From NCBI GenBank assembly GCA_021201655.1, contig JAJQEL010000024.1, forward strand, positions 1-43,362: 43,362 nucleotides of DNA. The letters run 5' to 3'. Position 1 is the stretch's first letter; each line of letters starts with the position of its first letter. The position numbers and the translations under genes were made by a program. The notes beneath the pieces are model-generated. The model was not told the origin of the DNA. It saw nothing but the letters and a program-made list of their open reading frames with translations, and searched no databases. This DNA comes from Erysipelotrichaceae bacterium. Lineage in GTDB: Bacteria > Bacillota_I > Bacilli_A > Erysipelotrichales > Coprobacillaceae. Positions 16,213 through 25,882 of this stretch are shown here, piece after piece.

Positions 16213-16932
16213 TCAATTGTTTTCTTTAATTTCCTGTAAAATTTTCAATTCCTCTTTCGTTAGCTCTTTCTTTTCTAATAAATCAGGTCTTTTACGATAC
16301 GTTTTAAGTAATGATTGCTTCAGTCTCCATTTTCGAATATTTTCATGATGACCACTTAATAATACATCGGGTACGACATGACCATCATATTCATAAGGTC
16401 TTGTATACTGGGGATATTCCAGCAAGCCGGCACTAAAGCTATCATCTTCATGACTGGTTTCTCTAATAGCGCCTTCTAATAACCTAATAATAGAATCACA
16501 AACAACCATACTGGCAAGTTCTCCACCTGTTAGAATATAATCACCTATTGATAATTCCATATCAACATAATCTCTAATACGTTCGTCAAAACCTTCATAA
16601 TGTCCACATATGATAATTAAATGTTCATAATGGGATAATTGCACACTAAAAGATTGTCTTAGTGTTTGTCCTTGTGGTGACATAAGAATAATAAAAGATT
16701 GTGGCGTTGTTAAGGTTTTTAAGCAATCAACAATAGGTTGACACATCAACACCATACCTTGCCCACCGCCATAAGGATAATCATCAACTTTTTTATGCTT
16801 ATTATCAGCAAATTCTCTAAAATCATGAATTTGTACATCCACAATATCATGATCAATAGCACGTTTGATAATAGAAGTATTTAAGAAACCTGTAAACATA
16901 TCAGGAAATATCGATAAAATATCAATTTTCAT
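16213..16932 (-). CDS. trmD: tRNA (guanine-37-N1) methyltransferase
   Basis: SPOUT-class methyltransferase that makes m1G37 to prevent frameshifting, 239 residues from the ATG at 16932 (MKIDILSIFPDMF). A longer TTG start at 16947 would include the GGAGG ribosome-binding site in the coding sequence, so I reject it. Motifs DDYPYGGGQGMV, ICGHYEGFDERI and LSIGDYILTGGELA form the trefoil-knot SAM site. Overlaps the rimM end by 11 bp and is the last gene of the rpsP-khpA-rimM-trmD series. Confidence 0.98.
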   Translation of the reverse strand: MKIDILSIFPDMFTGFLNTSIIKRAIDHDIVDVQIHDFREFADNKHKKVDDYPYGGGQGMVLMCQPIVDCLKTLTTPQSFIILMSPQGQTLRQSFSVQLSHYEHLIIICGHYEGFDERIRDYVDMELSIGDYILTGGELASMVVCDSIIRLLEGAIRETSHEDDSFSAGLLEYPQYTRPYEYDGHVVPDVLLSGHHENIRKWRLKQSLLKTYRKRPDLLEKKELTKEELKILQEIKENN

Positions 16933-17425
16933 GAATAAAACCTCCAATCAATTCTACATTAATACGTTTATTGTCAATATCTTCTTCTTTCACAAACGCT
17001 TCAACATAAGGAATCATAATCTTTTCTTTTCCTTGAACAACCAGGATATCATGATGATCATATAGCTGTACTTCAATTACATCACCGATATAATTATCAT
17101 AATTATAAACCTTACATCCTATTAAATCATCAACATAATACTCCCCTTCATCTAACAAGGAGACATCTTTATCGCTATATAAACTACATCCCTTATATTT
17201 TTCTACTAGATTAATATCTTCATAGCCTTTAAAAGTAACTAATATATGTCCTTTATGATAACGATGTTTTAATACTTCCATATTGATATCTTGATTTTGA
17301 TAATGTAATGTTACAATGCTTCCTTTAGCAAATCTTTCTTCAGGAAAATCCGTCATTGATTTTACTTTTAATTCGCCTTTAATACCATGAGTATTAACAA
17401 TCTTACCAATTTTTACTTTTTCCAT
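16922..17425 (-). CDS. rimM: 16S rRNA processing protein RimM
   Basis: Small-subunit maturation factor, 167 residues. N-terminal RimM barrel starts VKIGKIVNTHGIKGELKVKS; the C-terminal PRC-barrel domain contains YYVDDLIGCKVY and KEKIMIPYVEAFVKE. It binds S19 during head assembly. In the conserved cluster between khpA and trmD. An intrinsic terminator at 17439-17459 separates it from khpA. The ribosome-binding site is TATAGGAGAT. Confidence 0.97.
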   Translation of the reverse strand: MEKVKIGKIVNTHGIKGELKVKSMTDFPEERFAKGSIVTLHYQNQDINMEVLKHRYHKGHILVTFKGYEDINLVEKYKGCSLYSDKDVSLLDEGEYYVDDLIGCKVYNYDNYIGDVIEVQLYDHHDILVVQGKEKIMIPYVEAFVKEEDIDNKRINVELIGGFIHEN

Positions 17426-17438
17426 ATAATCTCCTATA

Positions 17439-17459
17439 ATGAAAAAATAGATGCAACCA
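17439..17459 (-). terminator. Attenuating terminator between khpA and rimM
   Basis: Minus-strand 7-bp stem ATAGATG/CATCTAT with a short loop and T6, starting at the khpA stop codon. It would reduce rimM-trmD relative to rpsP-khpA. Confidence 0.7.
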
Positions 17460-17460
17460 T

Positions 17461-17712
17461 CTATTCTCCATACGATTCAAATTTGATGTCTAATCGTTTA
17501 TTATTCAAACGTCCAGAAACAGACATAAGCTGACGAATAGAATTAGCCATCATACCTTTTCTACCAATGAGCTTCGCAATGTCATCATGAGAAGCATATA
17601 CATATAAAACAACAGTATCTTCTTCTAAAGAAGGCATCTGTCTTACTTCAAGATGTTCTTTATCCTGGACAAGCTCAACTGCGATATCATGTAACGTCTT
17701 TACATAATCCAT
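17461..17712 (-). CDS. khpA: KH-domain RNA-binding protein KhpA
   Basis: 83-residue single KH domain protein (YlqC family). The RNA-binding GxxG loop is GRKG in KLIGRKGMMANSIRQLM. In other Firmicutes KhpA forms a dimer with KhpB and affects cell division and sRNA stability. Always found next to rpsP, as here (12-bp gap). Confidence 0.95.
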   Translation of the reverse strand: MDYVKTLHDIAVELVQDKEHLEVRQMPSLEEDTVVLYVYASHDDIAKLIGRKGMMANSIRQLMSVSGRLNNKRLDIKFESYGE

Positions 17713-17724
17713 GATTATTCACCA

Positions 17725-18000
17725 CTATTTCTTTGCATTCTTTTGTTCAGCAAATTTTTTCATGATTCCTTCACTTCTTAAGATACTTCTAACAGTATCT
17801 GAAGGTTGAGCACCTTTTTCTAACCATGATAAAATTGCATCTTCTTTAACTGTTATAACAGCAGGATTTTTAGTTGGATCATAAGTTCCTACTTGTTCAA
17901 TAAAACGTCCATCTCTTTTTGATCTTGAATCTGCTACAACAATTCTATAATATGGTGCCTTTTTTGCGCCCATTCTTTTTAATCTAATTTTAACAGCCAT
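17725..18000 (-). CDS. rpsP: 30S ribosomal protein S16
   Basis: 91-residue S16, an early-binding small-subunit protein. The N-terminus [24 protein letters not shown] is canonical, as is GTYDPTKNP. First gene of rpsP-khpA-rimM-trmD. Strong upstream promoter and a GGAGGTAAATT ribosome-binding site. Confidence 0.98.
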   Translation of the reverse strand: MAVKIRLKRMGAKKAPYYRIVVADSRSKRDGRFIEQVGTYDPTKNPAVITVKEDAILSWLEKGAQPSDTVRSILRSEGIMKKFAEQKNAKK

Positions 18001-18030
18001 AATTTACCTCCATTTATTGTTTGCCCACAT

Positions 18031-18058
18031 ATCATACCATAAATAAATTGTCTGTCAA
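18031..18058 (-). promoter_or_regulatory. Promoter of rpsP-khpA-rimM-trmD
   Basis: Minus-strand -35 TTGACA (18053-18058), 16-bp spacer and -10 TATGAT (18031-18036), in the ffh-rpsP gap. Confidence 0.8.
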
Positions 18059-18076
18059 GTATTTTTACTTAACATC

Positions 18077-19465
18077 TTATCTTTTTTTCTTCTTTTTATG
18101 TCTTACTTTCTTACGATAAGGATTATAAGTATTATTTTGTTTTTTGCGTTGTGTTGGCATACCAGTAACAGGATCAATGTTACCCATTTGTTTCATCATT
18201 TGTTTTGTACTTTCTAATTGCTTAACCAAACGATTCACTTCCGCTACTGTATGTCCTGAACCATTTGCTATTCTGATTTTCCTTTTAGCATTCAATAAAT
18301 CCGGATTTTTTCTCTCTTCAGGGGTCATTGAATATATAATAGATTCCATAACTTTAAAACGTTTATTCGTTTCTTCATCATCAATATCCACTTTAGGCAT
18401 ACCAGGAATCATTTTCATGATACCTGAAATAGGACCGAGTTTTTGCATATTATGCATTTGTTCTAATAAATCATCAAAGCCAAAGACACCTTGCTGCATA
18501 CGTTCTACAGTCTTAATAGATTCCTTTTCATCATAAACATCCTGTACCTTTTCAACTAAAGAAACAACATCTCCCATACCAAGGATACGATCAGCCATAC
18601 GATCAGGATAGAATAAATCAATGGCATCAAGCTTTTCACCTGTACCAATAAATTTAATTGGAACATGAGTAACATGACGAATTGAGATAGCACCACCACC
18701 ACGTGAATCACCATCTAACTTAGTTAATACAGCACCAGTAATACCTAGTTGTTCATTGAATGAAGATGCCACATTGACAATATCCTGCCCAGTCAAAGCG
18801 TCTACAACTAATAAAATATCACTTGGATGAGCAATTTCTTTAATATCGGCCAACTCCTGCATCAATGGTTCATCAATATGCAAACGACCAGCCGTATCAA
18901 TTAAAATAACATCATGATGATTGTCTTTCCCATAAGCTAATGCCTCACGAACAATATCCTGGGCTGATACATCTGTTCCTCTTTCAAACACTGGAATATT
19001 AAGCTGATTTCCTAAGGTCACTAATTGATCAATAGCCGCAGGACGATAAATATCGGCAGCTACCAGTAATGGTTTCTTACTCTTCTTTTCAACCAAATAC
19101 TTTGCAATCTTAGCTGCTGAAGTGGTTTTACCAGAACCCTGAAGACCAACCATCATAATAATAGTTGGAGTCGTTGATAAATCCAGTTCGCTAGCTTCAG
19201 TTCCCAATAATTCAACCAATTCATCATGAACAATTTTAACAACAACTTGTCCTGGTTTTAAAGAACCTAAAACATCCTGACCTAATGCTTTTTCTTTTGT
19301 ATGAGCAATAAATTCCCTCACAACTTCGTAGTTAACATCTGCTTCGAGTAATGCTAAACGTATTTCACGAAGCATCTCATCCATATTTTCTTCAGTTAAA
19401 GTTGCCTGCCCTCTTACTTTTTTTAAACTTTCCTGCAATCTTTCAGAAAGAGATTCAAAAGCCAT
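18077..19465 (-). CDS. ffh: Signal recognition particle protein Ffh (SRP54)
   Basis: GTPase that binds signal sequences of nascent membrane proteins together with 4.5S/6S SRP RNA. N domain (1-85), G domain with GLQGSGKTTSAAKIA, DTAGRL and TKLDGDSRGGGA, then the methionine-rich M domain (about 300-440, with many Met-Met and GxMKMIPG stretches). Ends in a very basic tail (KKVRHKKKKKR). 462 residues, normal. Downstream of ylxM and ftsY, the conserved targeting cluster; the SRP RNA gene is not in this window. Confidence 0.98.
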   Translation of the reverse strand: MAFESLSERLQESLKKVRGQATLTEENMDEMLREIRLALLEADVNYEVVREFIAHTKEKALGQDVLGSLKPGQVVVKIVHDELVELLGTEASELDLSTTPTIIMMVGLQGSGKTTSAAKIAKYLVEKKSKKPLLVAADIYRPAAIDQLVTLGNQLNIPVFERGTDVSAQDIVREALAYGKDNHHDVILIDTAGRLHIDEPLMQELADIKEIAHPSDILLVVDALTGQDIVNVASSFNEQLGITGAVLTKLDGDSRGGGAISIRHVTHVPIKFIGTGEKLDAIDLFYPDRMADRILGMGDVVSLVEKVQDVYDEKESIKTVERMQQGVFGFDDLLEQMHNMQKLGPISGIMKMIPGMPKVDIDDEETNKRFKVMESIIYSMTPEERKNPDLLNAKRKIRIANGSGHTVAEVNRLVKQLESTKQMMKQMGNIDPVTGMPTQRKKQNNTYNPYRKKVRHKKKKKR

Positions 19466-19477
19466 AAATTCACCCTC

Positions 19478-19807
19478 CTATATCTTTCTTAACATTTCTA
19501 AATAATCATCGAGTTCATCATTGTTTTGTTTTTGTACATTTTCAATACGTTCAATAAGCTCTAATCTTTGTTTATGTTTTTTAAGCAAATGAAGCTTTTC
19601 TTCATAGTTTTCTAAGCTATGGACGGCACGTTTTAAATTATCAAAAACAGCATTACGTGAGACATTTAATTCTTCTGCAATTTCACTCAATGATAAATCT
19701 TCCTGATAATATAATGATAAATATTGTCGCTGTTTTTTAGTTAATAATTCTTCGTAGCAATCCATTAAAAGATTAACACGTTGTTTCTTTTCTAAACTAT
19801 CTTCCAT
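19478..19807 (-). CDS. ylxM: YlxM-family helix-turn-helix protein
   Basis: 109-residue sigma-4-like helix-turn-helix protein (UPF0122). Motif [39 protein letters not shown] resembles sigma region 4. In streptococci YlxM stimulates the SRP GTPases and binds SRP RNA; its position between ftsY and ffh supports the same role here. A charged coiled-coil C-terminus follows. Close spacing on both sides indicates one transcript. Confidence 0.93.
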   Translation of the reverse strand: MEDSLEKKQRVNLLMDCYEELLTKKQRQYLSLYYQEDLSLSEIAEELNVSRNAVFDNLKRAVHSLENYEEKLHLLKKHKQRLELIERIENVQKQNNDELDDYLEMLRKI

Positions 19808-19810
19808 GAC

Positions 19811-20788
19811 CTACTCCATCATATTCTTACATAAACCGTAAATATATTGTTCAAGGTCAAATTCCTGTAAATCATCCATTTGTTCCCCTAAACCAATAAA
19901 TTTTACAGGAATATTAAGTTTATCCTTAATTGATAAAACAATACCACCTTTAGCTGTACCATCCATTTTTGTAAGAACAATACCTGTAATATCAGTAATT
20001 TTCGCAAATTCTGAGGCCTGTGAAACGCCATTTTGTCCAGTAGTAGCATCAATCACTAATAATGTTTCCTGTGGTCCATTAGGAACGACACGTTTAATAA
20101 TACGATTCATTTTTTCTAATTCGTTCATGAGATTCACTTTATTCTGTAAACGTCCTGCCGTATCACAAATCAAAACATCAATGTTCTTTTCTTTAGCATG
20201 CTTTAAAGCATCAAAAACAACTGCTGAAGGATCACCACCTTCCTTACCTTTAATACATTCAACATGCAAACGATCAGCCCAAACTGCTAATTGATCAATC
20301 GCCCCAGCTCTAAAAGTATCGCCAGCTGCTAACATGACTGATTTACCATCCTGTAACATCATATGTGCGAGTTTAGCAATGGTTGTTGTCTTTCCTGCAC
20401 CATTTACCCCAACCATTAAAATAACCGTTAAGTCATCATCAGCATAATTAATCTTGGTTGTCATATAACCTTCATTAGCATATATAACAAACATCTTATC
20501 TACAATAATTTCATTAATTTTAGCTGGATCTTTAATATTTTGTAAACGAACTTCTTTTTTGATTTCATCTACAATTGTCATAACCATTGAAACTCCAACA
20601 TCACTCATAATCAAAATATTTTCTAATTCTTCAAAATAGGCATCATCAATCTCACGATAACGAGCTGCTAATTCATTAATTTTAGAAGACAAAGATGAAC
20701 TTGACTTATCTAAGCCAGCAACATATTTTTCATTTTGTTTAGCAGAATTTCCTACTAAAGCATCTTTTATTTTACTAAAAAATCCCAT
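19811..20788 (-). CDS. ftsY: Signal recognition particle receptor FtsY
   Basis: SRP receptor GTPase. The G domain shows GVNGAGKTTTIAKLA, DTFRAGAIDQL, DTAGRLQNKVNLM and TKMDGTAKGG. The acidic A domain is nearly absent (about 30 residues), as in many Gram-positives, so membrane binding relies on the N-terminal amphipathic stretch GFFSKIKDALVG. I choose the ATG at 20788 (MGFFSK, 325 residues): GGAGG is 9 nt upstream, whereas the first ATG at 20794 has only 3 nt spacing. The smc stop codon TAG is part of this ribosome-binding site. Confidence 0.96.
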   Translation of the reverse strand: MGFFSKIKDALVGNSAKQNEKYVAGLDKSSSSLSSKINELAARYREIDDAYFEELENILIMSDVGVSMVMTIVDEIKKEVRLQNIKDPAKINEIIVDKMFVIYANEGYMTTKINYADDDLTVILMVGVNGAGKTTTIAKLAHMMLQDGKSVMLAAGDTFRAGAIDQLAVWADRLHVECIKGKEGGDPSAVVFDALKHAKEKNIDVLICDTAGRLQNKVNLMNELEKMNRIIKRVVPNGPQETLLVIDATTGQNGVSQASEFAKITDITGIVLTKMDGTAKGGIVLSIKDKLNIPVKFIGLGEQMDDLQEFDLEQYIYGLCKNMME

Positions 20789-20801
20789 ATTCATATACCT
20801 C

Positions 20802-23747
20802 CTAAGCAGGATCAGCTAAATCAATAGCATCTTTTAATTTAACACTTACCAATTTTGTGACTCCTTTTTGTTGCATTGTTGCACCATAAAGCAAATCACA
20901 TTCTTCCATTGTTCCTTCGCGATGTGTTACCACAATAAATTGCGTCTGCGCAGAAAATGAGCGTAAATATTTTGCAAACCTTTCAACATTGGCTACATCT
21001 AAAGCTGCTTCGACTTCATCTAAAATACACAATGGTACAGGTCTAACACGTAATATTGCAAATAAGCATGAAATAGCAATTAAAGCTTTTTCTCCACCCG
21101 AAAACAAAGTGATATTCTGAACCGCCTTTCCTGGTGGTTGGACATCAATATCAATACCAGTTTCCAAAATATTGTCAGGATCGCTATACCTTAATTCTGC
21201 TTTACCACCACCAAAAAGATTTCTAAAGACAATATTAAACTCTTTATTAATCTTTTCAAAAGTTTCACTAAAACGTTTTATCACAATTTCATCCATTTCG
21301 TCAATAGCTTTTAAGATACTATCTTGGGCATGCAAGAGATCTATACGCTGCTTATTCAAAGTTTCATAGCGGGAAGAAACTTCTTCATAATCTTTAATAG
21401 CTTGAACATTAACGTTTCCTAACATATCAATTTCATGACGTAATGACTTAACTTCTTCTCTGGCTTGAATCATATCTAAAGCCATCGTATATTCTTCTAA
21501 AGCATGCTCATAAGTCATCTTATATTCATCATTTAATCTTTTCAAGTAATTTGATAATTCTGTTTCATTTTTTGCTTTTGTAATTTGTTTTTGTGATATT
21601 TCTGATTGTACATCTCGTAATTGTTTACGCATATTTTTTAAGATATTTTCAGTTTTCTCATTATCGTTCACAAAACTCATACGTAATTCCCTTTTAGCTT
21701 GGATACTCTCAGTTAAACGATCACGTTTTTTCTTGGAACCATTGAGTTCATTAATAAGCTCACTATTTTGTGAATCATTTTGAATTGCTGAAAGTTCGAT
21801 ACTTTGATGCGTCAAACTTTCGTATTCACTTTTGGCAACATTAAGTTCACTATGTTTATTCATCACCACAACCTCAAGCTTAGCAAAAGACATTTGCTTT
21901 TGTAAAAGATTATGAGCAATTTCTCTAGCTTGATTATCTAAATCATTAAGCTGTGATTTTTTCAGACTAAGTTCTTTTTCCTGCTGTTTAATCGTCACTT
22001 CCAGACGTTGCATTTCACGTTTATTTTCATAAGGTGTGTTTTGACTATGATAACTACCACCTGTTAATGAGCCTCCAACATTAATAACATCACCCGCCAT
22101 CGTCACTACTTTATAGCGATTAAATGTTGCTTTTGAGAGGGCAGAAGCATTTTCTAGATTATCTGCTAAAATAATATTCCCTAATTGATTTTTGACAACA
22201 TGACTAATATTATCCTGGTACTTTGCGAAATCACTCATAACACCTAAGTACCCTTGCATATTTTGGCATACCATCAAATGTTCTTGACGCAAGGATCTTG
22301 GCTGCATAATATCAATCGGTAAAAAAGTGGCTCTACCAGATTTATTCTTTTTTAAAAATTGGATAGCATTGCGAGCATCTTTATCACTCTCACATACAAT
22401 AAATTGAATAGCTCCACCAAGGGCAATTGACATTGCTGTTTCATACTGTTGATCACATGAAATAAGATCACCTAACGTTCCTATAATACCATGCAATGAC
22501 TGTTTAACCTGCAATATAGATCGAACACCATAGCTATATCCAGATTTATTTTCAATAGCATCAACTAATTGCGTATGTTTTTGACGATTATTATGAAGTA
22601 ACAGATTCAATTGTTCAATTTCTTCTCTTAGCGTTGCCATTTGCGCACGATTACGCTCCTGGCTTGCTTCTAATGTCTGTTTTTCGCTTTTTGTTTCATT
22701 ATAACGATTAACACGATCATTATATTCACTAATAGCATCTTGTAATATTTGTTTTAAAGAAGCTATTTTTTGTTGAATATCTTCTTTAGAAGTTGTTTCT
22801 AATAAATGTTTACGATTAGCATCAATTTCTACTTTTTGTGTTTCTAATTCATTGACATGATTCATAACACCTAATAATTGCCCTTGTAAATCATTGATTT
22901 CACTATCTAAGTCAAACATTTTTTTCTTATATATTTCATTTTGTTGCTCATTTAATAAAATCTGTCCATCTAATTCTGTTTCATTCTTATTTAAAGTACT
23001 TAAATCATCATTAAGTGTTTTTAATGCTTCTGATAATTGACTAATTTCTGATACCAAAACACTTACTTCAATAGCTTGTAACTGTTCTTTTAATTCTAAA
23101 TAAGTTTCAGCTTTCTCTTTTTGACGTTTCAATGTACCTATCTGCTTTTCTAATTCTAAACAAATATCTTCAACACGATCCAAATTATCACGTGTACGCT
23201 CCAATTTACGCAATGACTCATTCTTTCTTTTTTTATATTTAGCAACACCAGCTGCTTCTTCAAACATCCCTCGTCTATCTTCGGGCTTACTATCAGCAAA
23301 TGCTGAGATGTTTCCCTGTGAAATAATCGATAATGAATCTCTTCCTAAACCTGTATCCATAATTAAATCAATAATATCCTTTAAACGACACTGCTGCTGA
23401 TTAATAAGATATTCTGCCTCATTATTTTGACGATAAAGTCTTCTCGTAATTTCAATTTCATTATAATCCATATTCATAAAGCGATCCTGATTATCAAAAA
23501 CCAAAGTCACTTCAGCTACATTTTGTGGCTTACGATCCTCACTACCATTGAAAATGACATCTGACATATTTGATCCTCTTAATGATTTTACCGACTGTTC
23601 TCCTAACACCCAGCGAAAAGCATCAGCAATGTTTGATTTTCCACAGCCATTAGGCCCAACAATACCAGTAATTCCTTTTTGAAATTCAATCACTGATTTA
23701 TCTGCAAAAGACTTAAAACCATGAAGTTCTATTCTTTTTAAATACAT
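20802..23747 (-). CDS. smc: Chromosome partition protein Smc, short-armed
   Basis: Condensin ATPase that organises and segregates the chromosome. Walker A GPNGCGKS (31-38), signature LFSGGEKAL (881-889) and Walker B LCILDEVEAAL (906-916) are intact; the hinge is at about 403-572 (GYSYGVRSILQ to GGSLTGG). At 981 residues it is about 200 shorter than the roughly 1180 usual in Bacillus. The missing length is shared almost equally: each coiled-coil arm has only about 230 residues (170-402 and 575-800). The protein otherwise looks functional. First of the smc-ftsY-ylxM-ffh group; the usual upstream rnc (RNase III) is replaced by a two-component system 5 bp away. Confidence 0.97.
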   Translation of the reverse strand: MYLKRIELHGFKSFADKSVIEFQKGITGIVGPNGCGKSNIADAFRWVLGEQSVKSLRGSNMSDVIFNGSEDRKPQNVAEVTLVFDNQDRFMNMDYNEIEITRRLYRQNNEAEYLINQQQCRLKDIIDLIMDTGLGRDSLSIISQGNISAFADSKPEDRRGMFEEAAGVAKYKKRKNESLRKLERTRDNLDRVEDICLELEKQIGTLKRQKEKAETYLELKEQLQAIEVSVLVSEISQLSEALKTLNDDLSTLNKNETELDGQILLNEQQNEIYKKKMFDLDSEINDLQGQLLGVMNHVNELETQKVEIDANRKHLLETTSKEDIQQKIASLKQILQDAISEYNDRVNRYNETKSEKQTLEASQERNRAQMATLREEIEQLNLLLHNNRQKHTQLVDAIENKSGYSYGVRSILQVKQSLHGIIGTLGDLISCDQQYETAMSIALGGAIQFIVCESDKDARNAIQFLKKNKSGRATFLPIDIMQPRSLRQEHLMVCQNMQGYLGVMSDFAKYQDNISHVVKNQLGNIILADNLENASALSKATFNRYKVVTMAGDVINVGGSLTGGSYHSQNTPYENKREMQRLEVTIKQQEKELSLKKSQLNDLDNQAREIAHNLLQKQMSFAKLEVVVMNKHSELNVAKSEYESLTHQSIELSAIQNDSQNSELINELNGSKKKRDRLTESIQAKRELRMSFVNDNEKTENILKNMRKQLRDVQSEISQKQITKAKNETELSNYLKRLNDEYKMTYEHALEEYTMALDMIQAREEVKSLRHEIDMLGNVNVQAIKDYEEVSSRYETLNKQRIDLLHAQDSILKAIDEMDEIVIKRFSETFEKINKEFNIVFRNLFGGGKAELRYSDPDNILETGIDIDVQPPGKAVQNITLFSGGEKALIAISCLFAILRVRPVPLCILDEVEAALDVANVERFAKYLRSFSAQTQFIVVTHREGTMEECDLLYGATMQQKGVTKLVSVKLKDAIDLADPA

Positions 23748-23752
23748 TTCAT

Positions 23753-25126
23753 CTATCCTTTCTTTAATCTTTCTCCAATTAAAAAAGTTCTATTATTTGG
23801 TAGTTTCACTGTAAATTCACTGCCACCATCTTCTCTAGAAACAACATCAATTGTTCCTTGATGTAAGTCAACAATACGCTTAACTATTGATAAGCCTAAA
23901 CCATTACCTTCAATCTTACGTGATTTATCAGAACGATAAAACCTTTCAAAAATATGTGAAATAGCTTCTTTACTCATACCAATACCCGTATCCTGAACAC
24001 TTACTTCTACTCCCAGAACTGACTTTTTAACATTAATAGTGACTATTCCATTATCGTTTGTATATTTAATCGCATTATTGATCAAATTCATCCACACCTG
24101 CTCCAGTCTTGCTTCATCTGCTTCAATACGCACATCATTTTTAGGCTTTTCAAACTCAATTTCAATATTTTTGCTATCTGCCAAATGCAGCTGAGTATCA
24201 ATAACACGATCAAGTTGATCAATCAAGGAATATTCAGCAATATCTAATTGAACATCTTCTCCTTCCAATAAGGTTAACTGCAACATATTCTTTGATAAAG
24301 TAGATAAACGACGACTATGAAATAAAATAATATCTGCATATTTTTGTCTTTGTTCATCACTAATTTTTTCATTTTTCAAAATAGTGGCAAAACCACTAAT
24401 AGCGGTTAATGGCGTTTGGAATTCATGAGAAACATCGGAAATAAACTGTTGCCTTGTTTCTTCTTGCTTAGCAAGTTGCTGTGCCATTTGATTAAAGCTT
24501 TGATTTAAGCGCGTAATTTCATCATTTCCTGTATAATTAACACGCACATGATAATTTCCCTTTGATAATTCATTAGTGGCCTTTGTCAGACGAGAAATAG
24601 GTTTAACAATAATATCAGCAATGACTAAAAATATAACACTACCAGCAATAAGCATAGAAAAAATGGCAATAATTCCTGAATCGATAAAAATCATTTCTCT
24701 GGTTTCAATATCTTTTTGGGCTTTAATAATATAAATAGTACCATCTATTTCATAAGATTTCGCAAATTGTCTGATAGATGAATTATTAGAAGAAATAATT
24801 TCACCAACATTTTCATAAAGATATTGTAAAGATTCTTCATCTAAAAAATCATCTACATTACCATAATTCTTTGTACCATCACTACTAATAATCGCAAAAG
24901 TCAAATCTGATGATGTCTCATAATCAGTTAATACCTGATCTAATTTATCATCATCAATATTATCGATGAAATCACTAATTAATTGAGTAGAATTATTTAA
25001 TTCATCAATCGCCATCTGACCTAAAGCACTATTATTTTTTCTTAAAGAAAAATAACCTGCAATCGAAAAACTCAACAATATACTGACAAAAAATCCAACA
25101 ATTAATTTTCCATAAATAGATTTCAT
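23753..25126 (-). CDS. Sensor histidine kinase (HAMP-HisKA)
   Basis: Membrane sensor kinase, 457 residues. Two membrane segments (about 8-26 and 149-172) flank an extracytoplasmic sensor of about 120 residues; then HAMP (173-225), HisKA with the phospho-acceptor His234 in SDVSHEFQTPLT, and the ATPase domain with NLINNAIKYT, VQDTGIGM and GNGLGLSI. The sensor ligand cannot be predicted. Its start overlaps the response-regulator stop by 1 bp (TAATG). It is directly upstream of smc, with which it may share a transcript. Confidence 0.95.
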   Translation of the reverse strand: MKSIYGKLIVGFFVSILLSFSIAGYFSLRKNNSALGQMAIDELNNSTQLISDFIDNIDDDKLDQVLTDYETSSDLTFAIISSDGTKNYGNVDDFLDEESLQYLYENVGEIISSNNSSIRQFAKSYEIDGTIYIIKAQKDIETREMIFIDSGIIAIFSMLIAGSVIFLVIADIIVKPISRLTKATNELSKGNYHVRVNYTGNDEITRLNQSFNQMAQQLAKQEETRQQFISDVSHEFQTPLTAISGFATILKNEKISDEQRQKYADIILFHSRRLSTLSKNMLQLTLLEGEDVQLDIAEYSLIDQLDRVIDTQLHLADSKNIEIEFEKPKNDVRIEADEARLEQVWMNLINNAIKYTNDNGIVTINVKKSVLGVEVSVQDTGIGMSKEAISHIFERFYRSDKSRKIEGNGLGLSIVKRIVDLHQGTIDVVSREDGGSEFTVKLPNNRTFLIGERLKKG

Positions 25127-25797
25127 TAATCAACCTCTATCTTATATCCTAAACCTCTAACTGTAACAACCTTAAAACCAGGTAAATGCCCTAAATTTTC
25201 ACGAATACGCTTAATATGAACATCTACAGTACGATCAAATCCATCATAATCCATACCCCAAATTTTTTCAATTAACTGTTCACGTGTAAATATTTGATTA
25301 GGATTTTTGGCAAGCTCAAAAGCCAATTCAAATTGTTTTAATGGTAAATGAATGGTTTCCTCTTTATATCTAATCTCATATTTATCACCATCAAATACAA
25401 CATCATAAATTTGTACAATATTTTGGCTATTAATACTATAACGTTTTAAAATTGTTCTCACTCTTGCAAGTAATTCATCAGGATCAAAAGGTTTTGTGAC
25501 ATAATCATCAATACCAATAGAAAAACCACGCAACTTATCAGCAGATTGTGATTTAGCAGTTAACATAATAACTGGAATATCCTTAAACTCCTTCATTTCT
25601 TCAACAAATTGATAACCATCCATCACTGGCATCATAATATCAACGATTGCAAGATCAATATATTCATTTTCTACAACTTCTAAAGCTTCCTCGCCATTCT
25701 CTGCTTCTACAACTGAAAAGCCTTCTTTATCAAGATAAAAACGGATCAGCTCTCTAATATGTTCTTCATCATCTACAACTAAAATTTTAGACTTCAT
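25126..25797 (-). CDS. OmpR/PhoB-family response regulator
   Basis: Receiver domain (acidic pocket Asp9-Asp10, phospho-acceptor Asp53 in IVDIMMPVMDG, conserved Lys in VTKPFDPDELLARV) plus a C-terminal winged-helix DNA-binding domain ending GFDRTVDVHIKRIRENLG...TVRGLGYKIE. I choose the ATG at 25797 (MKSKILVVDDEE, 223 residues): GAGGTG lies 7 nt upstream, and the longer TTG start at 25812 would absorb it. Partner of the kinase that follows. A perfect -10 TATAAT at 25826-25831 with a weak -35 may be its promoter. Confidence 0.95.
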   Translation of the reverse strand: MKSKILVVDDEEHIRELIRFYLDKEGFSVVEAENGEEALEVVENEYIDLAIVDIMMPVMDGYQFVEEMKEFKDIPVIMLTAKSQSADKLRGFSIGIDDYVTKPFDPDELLARVRTILKRYSINSQNIVQIYDVVFDGDKYEIRYKEETIHLPLKQFELAFELAKNPNQIFTREQLIEKIWGMDYDGFDRTVDVHIKRIRENLGHLPGFKVVTVRGLGYKIEVD

Positions 25798-25847
25798 TAT
25801 AATACACCTCAATTCATTATGAGTGATTATATCATAAATTATCTTAA

Positions 25848-25882
25848 ATAAAAATAGCGAATCTTTATTTGCTTCGCTATTT
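25848..25882 (-). terminator. Terminator of the NrnA/Sel1 operon
   Basis: A perfect 9-bp stem (25853-25861 with 25874-25882) followed on the minus strand by T-rich sequence. It begins right after the ancestral TGA stop (25883-25885) of the small Sel1 gene. Confidence 0.85.
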
